In this document: positions 8,394 through 15,439 of the stretch, piece by piece | How positions within the stretch are numbered: position 1 is the first letter of the stretch | Layout: every line of letters starts with the position of its first letter | Assembly (NCBI RefSeq): GCF_029057325.1 | Contig: NZ_JAICZW010000154.1 | Coordinates: forward strand, 1 to 41,575 | Source: Bacteroides sp. | Lineage (GTDB): Bacteria > Bacteroidota > Bacteroidia > Bacteroidales > Bacteroidaceae | Length of the DNA stretch: 41,575 bases | Direction: 5' to 3' | Made by a program: the position numbers and the translations under genes | Notes under the pieces: model-generated | The model's database searches: none | What the model was told of the DNA's origin: nothing | Seen by the model: the letters and a program-made list of their open reading frames with translations, nothing else

Positions 8394-9635
8394 TTATTTA
8401 TATAAATAGTATCGTTTCGACAGCCGGCGGAACGCTTCGGCATCCTTGTACCAATAGTCGCGGATGTCTTCCCAACGGTTGCGCTTGCTGAAACGTTCGC
8501 GTATCTGCCGTGAGCCGCTCACCTTGTCGAACATGTTGAAACGTCCTTTGTCCGCATGGTCGAAGACGGCACGATCGGGATAGAGGGCGGCCACTTCCTG
8601 CATCACCAGAAACTGGATGTCGCTCAGCGGTGCTTGGGCGAAGTCCACAATGTGCACTTGCACCCCTTGCAGCAATTCGCCTTTGCCTACATTGTAGAAC
8701 GGTTTCAGATACATCGGGCGGAAAATGATGCCCGGCACTTTCAGGCTGTTCAAGTTGCGGGCAAGTTTCTCCGCTTCTATCCATGGTGCGGCAAACATCT
8801 GGAACGGGATGGTGTAGCCCACGCCGATGGACACGTAGCCCAGCTCACCCAAAATGCCGCTGACGGGATAGAAGAATGCCGAGTGCGGATGTGGGATGTG
8901 TGGGGAAGAGGGTACCCATTGCAATCCGGTTTGTGTATAGTCCATCTTGCGCTTCCAGCCTTTCATCTTGACGACCTGCAGGTTGCACTGCTTTCCGTCT
9001 TTCAGCATCTTTTCGCCGTTGAGCAGCAGTGCCAGCTCACCGCAAGTGAGGGCATACAGGTACGGAATTCTGAATTGGCTGACAAAGGAGACGCAATCGT
9101 CTTCCACGAGGTTGCCTTCTATTTTCAATCCGCCTACGGGGTTCGGACGGTCGAGGACGATGAACTCTTTGTTGTTCTCTGCGGCAGCTTCCATGGCAAG
9201 TCCCATGGTGCTGATGTAGGTGAACGAACGGCAACCGATGTCCTGAATGTCATACACCAGCACGTCCACGTCCTTCAACATGTCGGGAGTAGCCTTGCGG
9301 GTTTTCCCGTAGAGCGAATAGACGGGCAGTCCGGTGGTGGCATCCTTGATGTCGGTCACGTGGTCGCCGGCGTGCACATCGCCGCGCACGCCATGTTCCG
9401 GTCCGTAGAGTGCAACAAGGTTTACGTTCGGCGCTTCGTGCAGGATGTCGATGGTGGAACGCATCCGGTTGTCCACGCCGGTGGGGTTGGTGATGAGTCC
9501 CACGCGCTTGCCTTCCAGGCATCGGAAGCGCTGCTCTTTCAGCACCTCTATGCCGGTCTTTATCTTTATCTTCTGCGCTTGCGCGATGCCGCATAAGGCG
9601 CAGAGCAACAATATTACAATACTCTTCTTTGTCAT
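8394..9635 (-). CDS. namZ: Exo-beta-N-acetylmuramidase NamZ (DUF1343, GH171), copy 1
   Basis: 413 aa with an N-terminal signal peptide (MTKKSIVILLLCALC, cleavage near AQAQ), so exported. It belongs to the DUF1343/YbbC family, whose Bacillus member releases MurNAc from non-reducing ends of peptidoglycan glycans. Family signatures visible: GLITNPTGVD, YGPEHGVRG (about 80), VYDIQDIGCRSFTY, LDRPNPVGG and GYTIPFQMF. It supplies free MurNAc for the MurK-MurQ route. ATG at 9635 is chosen over the in-frame GTG at 9641 because it begins a compact signal peptide. The second family member in the window (19977-21143) is clearly diverged, suggesting different fragment preferences. Confidence 0.9.
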   Translation of the reverse strand: MTKKSIVILLLCALCGIAQAQKIKIKTGIEVLKEQRFRCLEGKRVGLITNPTGVDNRMRSTIDILHEAPNVNLVALYGPEHGVRGDVHAGDHVTDIKDATTGLPVYSLYGKTRKATPDMLKDVDVLVYDIQDIGCRSFTYISTMGLAMEAAAENNKEFIVLDRPNPVGGLKIEGNLVEDDCVSFVSQFRIPYLYALTCGELALLLNGEKMLKDGKQCNLQVVKMKGWKRKMDYTQTGLQWVPSSPHIPHPHSAFFYPVSGILGELGYVSIGVGYTIPFQMFAAPWIEAEKLARNLNSLKVPGIIFRPMYLKPFYNVGKGELLQGVQVHIVDFAQAPLSDIQFLVMQEVAALYPDRAVFDHADKGRFNMFDKVSGSRQIRERFSKRNRWEDIRDYWYKDAEAFRRLSKRYYLYK

Positions 9636-9637
9636 AA

Positions 9638-9679
9638 TCACTTATCATTAATCATTACTCGCTTGTCACTCGTCACTTC
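9638..9679 (-). repeat. Heptanucleotide stop-ladder at the AmpG-NamZ junction
   Basis: Six 7-bp units (plus strand TCACTTA, TCATTAA, TCATTAC, TCGCTTG, TCACTCG, TCACTTC). On the coding strand five of the six contain TGA or TAA, and the AmpG stop codon (9673-9675) is one of them. The unit sequence differs from the other arrays but the 7-bp step is the same. Confidence 0.75.
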
Positions 9680-10995
9680 TTCCCATATTCGGCATCAATC
9701 TTTCTATCAGCAAAGATAGTAACAATTATGGTTGCCACACAGCATACCATTACCATCCAGAAGAAATTTGTGTAGCCGATAGCTTCTTGGATGTACCCGG
9801 CAAACATACCCGGAATCATCATGCTCAATGCCATGAAGGCGGTGCAGATGGCATAGTGGGAAGTCTTGAACTCCCCTTCGGAGAAGTACATCATATAGAG
9901 CATATAGGCGGTGAAACCGAAGCCGTAGCCGAACTGCTCGATGGCAATGGCCGTTGAAATGGCAAACAGACTGTCCGGCTGGCAGATGGCCAGATAGACG
10001 AAAGTCAGACAAGGAAGCGTCATGCACGCCGCCATCCACCAAATGGAGCGTTTCAGCCCGATGCGTGAAGCGAACAGGCCGCCGAGAATGCCGCCTATCG
10101 TCAGGGAGAGGACTCCGATGGTGCCATAGGCGATGCCTACTTCGGCTGTGGAGAGTCCCAGTCCGCCCGCTTCCCGGCTTGCCACCAAGAAGGGCATGCA
10201 CATCTTGATGAGGAATGCTTCGGGCAGGCGGTAGAGCAACATGAACGTGATGGCAAGCACCACGCCGGGCTTCGTGAAGTAGGTGGCGAAGGTACGTCCG
10301 AACTCAATGAAGATTGCCTTTGCGCTTGCCGCTCCCGGTTCGAGGACGGACTTGTCTGAAGCGGGTTTGGGGATGGCGAAGAGGTGATAGAAGCTGACCG
10401 CGCTGAAGAGGACGGCTGTCACCAACATCGTGATGGTCCACGACAGCGGGATGTTGTCGTACTTCAGTTCGATGGCTCCGGCGATGGCGACCAGTACCCC
10501 TTGTCCGAAGATGGAGGCAAGGCGGTAGAAAGTGCTGCGGATGCCTACGAATTCGGCTTGTTCGCCCTGCCTGAGTGCCAGCATATAGAAGCCGTCGGCG
10601 GCGATGTCGTGCGTAGCGGAAGCGAATGCCGTGATAATGAACAGTATCAGCGTGACGGTGAACAGGCTGATGGGCGTTTCGCCTGCCGCCATGACCGCTT
10701 CGTCCGGGTGGGGAATGGAGAGTGTCAGGAGGATGAATGCCACCGACATAAGTATCTGCATGGAAATCACCCACCACCGCTTGGTCTTGATGATATCGAC
10801 AAAAGGACTCCAGAATGGTTTGATGGTCCAAGGCAGGTAGAGAAGACTGGTGAAAAGAGCCATGTCTCCGTTGGGCACTCCCATTTTGGCAAACATCAGG
10901 ACAGAGATATTGTTGACGATGAAGTAGGGAATGCCCTGCGCAAAGTACAAGGTGGGCACCCACGCCCACGGTGATATTCGTTTGATGCTGTTCAT
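9673..10995 (-). CDS. ampG: AmpG-like MFS permease (muropeptide / anhydro-sugar importer)
   Basis: 440 aa, about 12 membrane segments. The N-terminus PWAWVPTLYFAQGIPYFIVN and the loop SATHDIAADGFYM are hallmarks of the AmpG family within the major facilitator superfamily. In enterobacteria AmpG imports GlcNAc-anhydroMurNAc peptides into the cytoplasm. In this operon it would bring in products of the SpoIID-like and amidase enzymes. It starts at ATG 10995, right after a heptanucleotide array that also contains the stop codon of the SpoIID-like gene. The exact substrate cannot be deduced. Confidence 0.85.
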   Translation of the reverse strand: MNSIKRISPWAWVPTLYFAQGIPYFIVNNISVLMFAKMGVPNGDMALFTSLLYLPWTIKPFWSPFVDIIKTKRWWVISMQILMSVAFILLTLSIPHPDEAVMAAGETPISLFTVTLILFIITAFASATHDIAADGFYMLALRQGEQAEFVGIRSTFYRLASIFGQGVLVAIAGAIELKYDNIPLSWTITMLVTAVLFSAVSFYHLFAIPKPASDKSVLEPGAASAKAIFIEFGRTFATYFTKPGVVLAITFMLLYRLPEAFLIKMCMPFLVASREAGGLGLSTAEVGIAYGTIGVLSLTIGGILGGLFASRIGLKRSIWWMAACMTLPCLTFVYLAICQPDSLFAISTAIAIEQFGYGFGFTAYMLYMMYFSEGEFKTSHYAICTAFMALSMMIPGMFAGYIQEAIGYTNFFWMVMVCCVATIIVTIFADRKIDAEYGKK

Positions 10996-11000
10996 GGTTG

Positions 11001-11035
11001 GATTTATGATTTAATACTCAATTCTCAATTATTCG
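11001..11035 (-). repeat. Heptanucleotide stop-ladder at the SpoIID-AmpG junction
   Basis: Five units at 7-bp steps (plus strand GATTTAT, GATTTAA, TACTCAA, TTCTCAA, TTATTCG). On the coding strand they give TAA, TGA, TGA, TAA, TAA. The TAA that ends the SpoIID-like gene (11029-11031) is the first. Confidence 0.75.
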
Positions 11036-12810
11036 TATAGCTTTTCGATAGTGGCGCCGGTGTAGTAGTGCAGCAGGATTTGGTCGTACTTATAACCCTG
11101 CTCGCCCATCACGGCGGCACCTATCTGGCACAATCCGACACCGTGTCCCCAGCCTGCTCCGGTCAGGATGAAGCGGCCCGGAACATCTCCGGCTGCGATC
11201 TCCTTTTTATCCACCACGAAAGCGGAACTGTAGAGATGCGAGGGAGAGAGCGTGCGGCGTATCTCCAACTCTTTTCCGATGATGAGTGTCTGCTTCGTGC
11301 CTACGATTTTCAACTTCCAGATACGTCCCGATGTACCGCGTGCCACGGGGATAAGGTCGATAATCTGTCCGAAGTCGATGCCCGAACGCTCCCGTATCAG
11401 TCTGGCAAGTTCGTCTTGGGTATATTCCACCTTCCAGCGGTAGAAGTCGGTGGTCTCCTGGTCGTAGTTGTTGAGCACCTGAGAGAGAATCTTCTTGTCG
11501 GTGGTATGGCAGAAAGCTTCCGGCGAGGTGCGAATCCAGCGGTCAAAGTCTTCCAGCCTCTCCCCCGACCCCTCCCCTGTAGGGAGGGGAGAAGGAAATG
11601 GGGCTGTTGATGGGGTGTTGGTGGAAGGAATCCAGTCTCGTTTGTAGGCAAGGTATGGATACTTGATGTTTTCCCAGCAGTACTGGAACTCTTCGAGGGC
11701 ACCGCCGCAGCATTTGGAGAAACGGGCATCGCAAATTTTTTCGCCGGACATCAGCACTTGCCCGCGGGTGGCGGCAATCGCCTGTTTCACAATGTCGGTG
11801 GAAGCGCGGGTGATGCCTTGGTAGCGTTGGCAGTGGTCATCGGCGCAGACATCGAAATGGGTGTGGTCTTCGCGGTCGTACCAGCGGATGAACTCCAGCC
11901 TCTCCCCCGACCCCTCCCCCGTAGGGAGGGGAGAGTGGGTGATATCGGCTTTGATTTTTTCGATGACGGTATCGGGGTGGGCGATGACTTCATTGTTGGT
12001 AAAACGTAGAAGATGATAACCCAAAGTTTCTAAATGTGCAGTGCGTTCTTTGTCCTTTTCTTGTTGAGTGGGGGTATTATGATATTCCCCATCTATTTCA
12101 ATGATGAGTTTTTTCTCTAAGGATGCAAAGTCCGCAATGTAGTTATCTATGATATGCTGTCTTCTAAACTTAGTCCCTAACTGACCGTTGCGCAGCCTTT
12201 CCCAAAGAATTTTTTCCGCTTCTGTCGGTTCTCCCTTCAGTCGTTTCTGATTCCCTTTTAATATTTCATAATGCCCCCTATCCGCCGTCCTATAACAGGG
12301 ACTATCTGCCCCCCTCCCTACGGGGGAGGGGTTGGGGGAGAGGCTGGAGAGGCTACTTATCAACCAGCTTCTCGAAATCACCGCATGTGCCTTCAGCAAC
12401 TCCAAGGAGGCGGTGGCGCTCATTTCAGAAGATATGACGCTCGTCAGGTAATCTTCCACATTGATGAGGTTGACGGCAGTCAGTTTTTCGTCTTCGACGA
12501 TGAATTTCAATGCACCTTGAAAACGCTGGTTTTCTTTGCGCTCCCAATGGAAGTTGACGCCGATGGTGACATCTTTCAGTTCAAAAGCATCGTTGTCATA
12601 ATCAAAAGGAATGAACACCAAAGACTCGTATGATAGACCATCCCATTGGATTTCGCCGTCATCATACGTCACTTCCTGTTCGCCGCTGACTACCTTGCAG
12701 CGAGTGACTACTCCTTGACAATAACTTCCTTGTGCTTCATAGTAAGTCGGCAAGACAAACTTGATTTGTTTGTCGGACAGAATACCTACGTGTACTTTGG
12801 GCTCTTTCAT
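11029..12810 (-). CDS. SpoIID/LytB-domain protein interrupted in frame by a DUF559 endonuclease cassette
   Basis: 593 aa, of which about 440 are host protein. The SpoIID core is split: residues 1-152 carry NVEDYLTSVISSEM and LLKAHAVISRSW, and residues 306-593 carry the FIRWYDREDH segment, the CxGG-containing ARFSKCCGGALEEFQYCW and the terminal GAGWGHGVGLCQIGA motif. SpoIID proteins are lytic transglycosylases acting on peptide-free glycan, fitting with the amidase in this operon. Residues about 153-305 are a foreign insert: repeat peptide, an apparently complete DUF559 domain (about 181-291), repeat peptide. A second, short repeat insertion (about 405-420, SPLPTGEGSGERLE) lies further on. No signal peptide is visible, which is odd for a wall enzyme. 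The reading frame is open throughout; whether the product is active is unknown. Confidence 0.85.
   Translation of the reverse strand: MKEPKVHVGILSDKQIKFVLPTYYEAQGSYCQGVVTRCKVVSGEQEVTYDDGEIQWDGLSYESLVFIPFDYDNDAFELKDVTIGVNFHWERKENQRFQGALKFIVEDEKLTAVNLINVEDYLTSVISSEMSATASLELLKAHAVISRSWLISSLSSLSPNPSPVGRGADSPCYRTADRGHYEILKGNQKRLKGEPTEAEKILWERLRNGQLGTKFRRQHIIDNYIADFASLEKKLIIEIDGEYHNTPTQQEKDKERTAHLETLGYHLLRFTNNEVIAHPDTVIEKIKADITHSPLPTGEGSGERLEFIRWYDREDHTHFDVCADDHCQRYQGITRASTDIVKQAIAATRGQVLMSGEKICDARFSKCCGGALEEFQYCWENIKYPYLAYKRDWIPSTNTPSTAPFPSPLPTGEGSGERLEDFDRWIRTSPEAFCHTTDKKILSQVLNNYDQETTDFYRWKVEYTQDELARLIRERSGIDFGQIIDLIPVARGTSGRIWKLKIVGTKQTLIIGKELEIRRTLSPSHLYSSAFVVDKKEIAAGDVPGRFILTGAGWGHGVGLCQIGAAVMGEQGYKYDQILLHYYTGATIEKLYE
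11552..11592. repeat. GC-rich palindromic repeat, copy A5 (in SpoIID gene)
   Basis: Read in frame as SPLPTGEGSGERL in a variable loop of the SpoIID-like protein. It is a lone copy, not paired with an inverted partner, in the same orientation as A6. Confidence 0.85.
11893..11935. repeat. GC-rich palindromic repeat, copy A6 (left end of DUF559 cassette)
   Basis: Read in frame as SPLPTGEGSGERLE after the DUF559 domain. Forms the terminal inverted repeat with A7. Confidence 0.85.
11893..12349 (-). mobile_element. DUF559 cassette bounded by 39-bp terminal inverted repeats, inserted in frame in the SpoIID gene
   Basis: Left end 11893-11931 and right end 12311-12349 are inverted copies of the GC-rich palindrome, identical at 38 of 39 positions. 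Between them, on the coding strand, lies a DUF559 (PF04480) domain: TEAEKILWERLR, FRRQHIIDNYIADFAS, KKLIIEIDGEYH and LRFTNNEV, with the acidic D and E of the PD-(D/E)XK/Vsr-like nuclease fold in ADF and IEIDG. The insertion is a multiple of three (about 153 codons), has no stops, and fuses with the host on both sides. No target duplication is obvious. No transposase is present. Confidence 0.75.
12307..12352. repeat. GC-rich palindromic repeat, copy A7 (right end of DUF559 cassette)
   Basis: Read in frame as LSPNPSPVGRG before the DUF559 domain. An extra AGAGGCT unit at its outer edge is shared, with one change, by copy A8. Confidence 0.85.
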
Positions 12811-12817
12811 ATTGGGT

Positions 12818-12852
12818 GATTTTAGATTTATAATTTATGATTTCAGATGTTG
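12818..12852 (-). repeat. Heptanucleotide array at the DUF4922-SpoIID junction
   Basis: Plus-strand units GATTTTA, GATTTAT, AATTTAT, GATTTCA, GATGTTG at 7-bp steps. On the coding strand TGA (the DUF4922 stop, 12843-12845) is followed by three TAA triplets before the SpoIID start. Confidence 0.7.
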
Positions 12853-13793
12853 TCGGGGTGAGAACTGAAATCGGAGATTTTCTGAATGACTTCTTGAAAC
12901 TTCTCAGGCGGAAGGCATACTTCGCTCAGAATCTGAGCCACGTCTTCGGCAGTGATTTTCCGGAAGTCTTTTTCAACGGGAGTGATGAACACGCCGCCCA
13001 AATCGACGGATGCGGGACTGCTCAACAGGTTGGCTTCCCCTTCGGCGGTGTAGCAGGCAGGGCGATGCTTGTCGCGTGGGAAGACGAAGACAATCCAGCG
13101 GTCGGCCTCATAGAGGGCGAGCACGTTCATCATCGGCTCTTCTTCGCCCGGCTTCACGGGAAGGGAATGATAGAGGCGGCCGAACAGCTTTTCGGCATCT
13201 TCTTTTCCGGTCGATTCGATGACAAAGGTGGTACGCGGAGCGTCGTTCAGGTACCACAAGACGGCTTCTCCGCAGTCGGTCACTTTGCCGCCAACTTGTC
13301 CACGCCAATCTTTTTCAATCGGCATGAATCCCTTGTTGCCTGCCTGAAAGTGGGCGTGGTCGGGGGCGGAGGCGCCGCATCGGGGGCCGTTGTAGAAGAG
13401 GGTATATTCTGTCAACGCGCGTGCCAGCTCCAGCATCTCGGGGAAGCGGGTGGCGATGCGTTGGGGCAGGTGTTCCGTTTCGGGTATCGTCAGGTGGCGG
13501 GGGAAGATGGGGAATGGGTTCACCAGTATGTGGTAGTGCCCTCCGAAGGGGACACCTCTCTGCGCGGACGGCAGATTGGCGGGGCAGAGGAAGCACTTCC
13601 GCTCGCTGATGGATTTGGCATCCACCTTGGCGCCTGAGGAAACGATGCGGGCAGGGTTGAATTGCACTTTGTAAGGGATGCCTTTCACGTTCAGTTCTTT
13701 CACCTGCACGCCGGAGAGGGCGGCGTAGTTGTCTCGCGCCGTTTCCCATGTGGCTAATTGCTCGGTTAGCAGATTGTGTATCGTTATGTTCAT
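12843..13793 (-). CDS. DUF4922 protein, HIT/GalT-like nucleotidyl-transfer fold
   Basis: 316 aa, no signal peptide, cytoplasmic. HAHFQAG in the middle is a histidine-triad-like active-site motif (HxHxQ) of the GalT/ATP-adenylyltransferase (HIT) superfamily. CFLCPANLP and the segment PFPIFPRHLTIPETEH also resemble that superfamily, in which a histidine is transiently nucleotidylated. A nucleotidyltransferase or phosphorylase on a sugar phosphate or nucleotide is plausible, but the substrate is unknown. ATG 13793 is preferred over an upstream frame opening at 13856, because the extra 21 residues are encoded by the 22-bp tandem array. The gene precedes the SpoIID-like gene by 32 nt and follows the GT2 gene. 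Confidence 0.75.
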   Translation of the reverse strand: MNITIHNLLTEQLATWETARDNYAALSGVQVKELNVKGIPYKVQFNPARIVSSGAKVDAKSISERKCFLCPANLPSAQRGVPFGGHYHILVNPFPIFPRHLTIPETEHLPQRIATRFPEMLELARALTEYTLFYNGPRCGASAPDHAHFQAGNKGFMPIEKDWRGQVGGKVTDCGEAVLWYLNDAPRTTFVIESTGKEDAEKLFGRLYHSLPVKPGEEEPMMNVLALYEADRWIVFVFPRDKHRPACYTAEGEANLLSSPASVDLGGVFITPVEKDFRKITAEDVAQILSEVCLPPEKFQEVIQKISDFSSHPDNI

Positions 13794-13822
13794 ACCGCTT
13801 TCTAAATGGTTGATTATTAGTG

Positions 13823-13911
13823 TGTGACAGACGCTTGTGTTTGTCGTCTCAAACACTTGTGTCTGTCGTCTTGAACACTTGTGTCTGTCACGCCAGACAC
13901 AAGTGTCTGAG
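13823..13911 (+). repeat. Four-unit tandem array, exact 22-bp period (array B1)
   Basis: CTTGTGT cores at 13834, 13856 and 13878, and an inverted ACACAAGTGT core at 13897-13906, also 22 bp on from its counterpart at 13875. Each core is a near-palindrome. The same unit makes up array B2 at 32809-32896, about 19 kb away. It occupies the gap between the GT2 and DUF4922 genes. Confidence 0.85.
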
Positions 13912-13920
13912 AAACGGGGT

Positions 13921-15405
13921 TCAAATGCCTCTCATTTCCTCCTCCTGACGCTGTTTGTTCAAGGCGATTCGTGCCTGAAGTTCCCACGTGCGGATGCGGT
14001 CTTTGTAGAGGTTGTGGGCGTTCATCTTCACAATGTCGAGGGAGGCGTCCGAGTTGTCGTCCCAACGGCGGCAGAGATATACCACATCATAGACGCGGCC
14101 TATCTGGTATTGGCGGGAGAAGTTCAGTCCCAGAGCATAGTCTTCGCCATAACTGGTGTTGGGCACTTTCACTTCGCGCAACACCGGCGTGTAGAAGGCG
14201 CGCGGGGCACCCAGTCCGTTGATGCGGAGGGCGTTGTTCCGACCGTTTTCCGGGGTCCATTCCTTGTGGTCGATGATGCCGGGGGCAATCATGTTCATGT
14301 GGAAGTCCGTCATCATATAGGTGCCCACCACCATGGCGCAGTTTTGTTCGTAGAAGGCGCGGACCATTGTGGTGAGTGTGTGCTCGTCCTTATATACGTC
14401 GTCGCTATCCAGTTGCACGACAAACTTGCCGCATTTGGGATGGTGCACGCCCATGTTCCAGCAACCGCCTATGCCGAGGTCGTTGCGTTCGGGGATGAGG
14501 TGGATGAGGCGTTCATCGTCCTTGAACTCGTCGATGGCTTCGGTGGTGCCGTCTGTGGAGTGGTTGTCGATGATGATGAGGTTGTATTTGAAGTCGGTCT
14601 GCTGCATCAGTACAGACTTGATGGCATCGCGGATGGTGCGGATGCGGTTGCGTACGGGGATGATGACCGATGCTTCGTATTCGAAGGAAGTGGCGGAGAA
14701 CTCAATCTGCTTGAACTCCGGTTTCAGGTAACCGCCTATCTCTTTCAGATGTTCGGTGCATGCCTGCTCCATTTCAATCTGGCGGTTACGGTTCCGCGGG
14801 TCAACGTAGTCGAAAATTTTTTCACCACTCTTGCGGGTGTCGTTTTCCACTTCGCTGTACAGGTATTCGTTGATGTGCACCAAGTCGGCCTTTTGGCTCA
14901 ATTTCAGGCGAAGGTCGTAGAGCCCGGCGAAGGTATATTCCTGCTTCATCCGTCCGGCGGCCTCTTTCAGTCTCTGTGTATCGAACAGGAGTACGGAACC
15001 GAAGTTGAAGTCGTCTCTCAATGCTCCGAACTGATAGTCGATGACCGGAGCGTTGCTCTGTTTGCCGTCTGTTATCTGATAGTGGTCGGCATACACCATG
15101 CCGGCACGGCTGTCGCCGGCGATGGCTACCATGCGTTCCAGAGCGAACAGCCCCAGTTCGAGGGTGGTCTCTTTGGTATAGAGCAGGGTATAGTCGGCTT
15201 CGGACAGGGCGGCGACGGTGCGCAACGTTTCGCTGCTGAAGGGTGATTCCATGCAGAGGAGGCGACAGCCCGGCAATGCCTCTGCGGTTTTATCGGTGGT
15301 CATCAGAACGATGTCATTTACCTGGTCGCAGTCTTGCAGGTTCTTTACGGTTTGTTCTGCCTGTTCTTTTCCGGAATAGGGCAGAAAGCAGCTGATTTTC
15401 TTCAT
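13921..15405 (-). CDS. Family 2 glycosyltransferase (GT-A fold)
   Basis: 494 aa, soluble. The second half (about 245-430) is a typical GT2 domain: ASVIIPVRNRIRTIRDAIKS, IIIDNHSTDGT, the metal-binding QLDSDDVY and a GEDYALGL acceptor motif. The first 230 residues look like a second, more diverged GT-A-like unit (SCFLPYSGKEQ at the start, TLLYTKETTLELG). Donor and acceptor cannot be predicted. With the DUF4922 gene downstream it could handle an activated sugar, but no known MurNAc-recycling step needs a transferase. The gene ends just before array B1 and starts 34 nt after the amidase gene. Confidence 0.8.
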   Translation of the reverse strand: MKKISCFLPYSGKEQAEQTVKNLQDCDQVNDIVLMTTDKTAEALPGCRLLCMESPFSSETLRTVAALSEADYTLLYTKETTLELGLFALERMVAIAGDSRAGMVYADHYQITDGKQSNAPVIDYQFGALRDDFNFGSVLLFDTQRLKEAAGRMKQEYTFAGLYDLRLKLSQKADLVHINEYLYSEVENDTRKSGEKIFDYVDPRNRNRQIEMEQACTEHLKEIGGYLKPEFKQIEFSATSFEYEASVIIPVRNRIRTIRDAIKSVLMQQTDFKYNLIIIDNHSTDGTTEAIDEFKDDERLIHLIPERNDLGIGGCWNMGVHHPKCGKFVVQLDSDDVYKDEHTLTTMVRAFYEQNCAMVVGTYMMTDFHMNMIAPGIIDHKEWTPENGRNNALRINGLGAPRAFYTPVLREVKVPNTSYGEDYALGLNFSRQYQIGRVYDVVYLCRRWDDNSDASLDIVKMNAHNLYKDRIRTWELQARIALNKQRQEEEMRGI

Positions 15406-15439
15406 GTCGTATCGTTTTAATTTTTAGTTCTATAAATGG

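Noticed and set aside
11893..12349. DUF559 insert as an intein
   Set aside because: No Cys/Ser at the N-junction, no HN-Cys/Ser/Thr at the C-junction, and no Hint-domain blocks; the ends are translated DNA palindromes.
13794..13856. Earlier start for the DUF4922 gene
   Set aside because: The extra 21 residues are encoded by the 22-bp tandem array and its flank; ATG 13793 begins family-like sequence.
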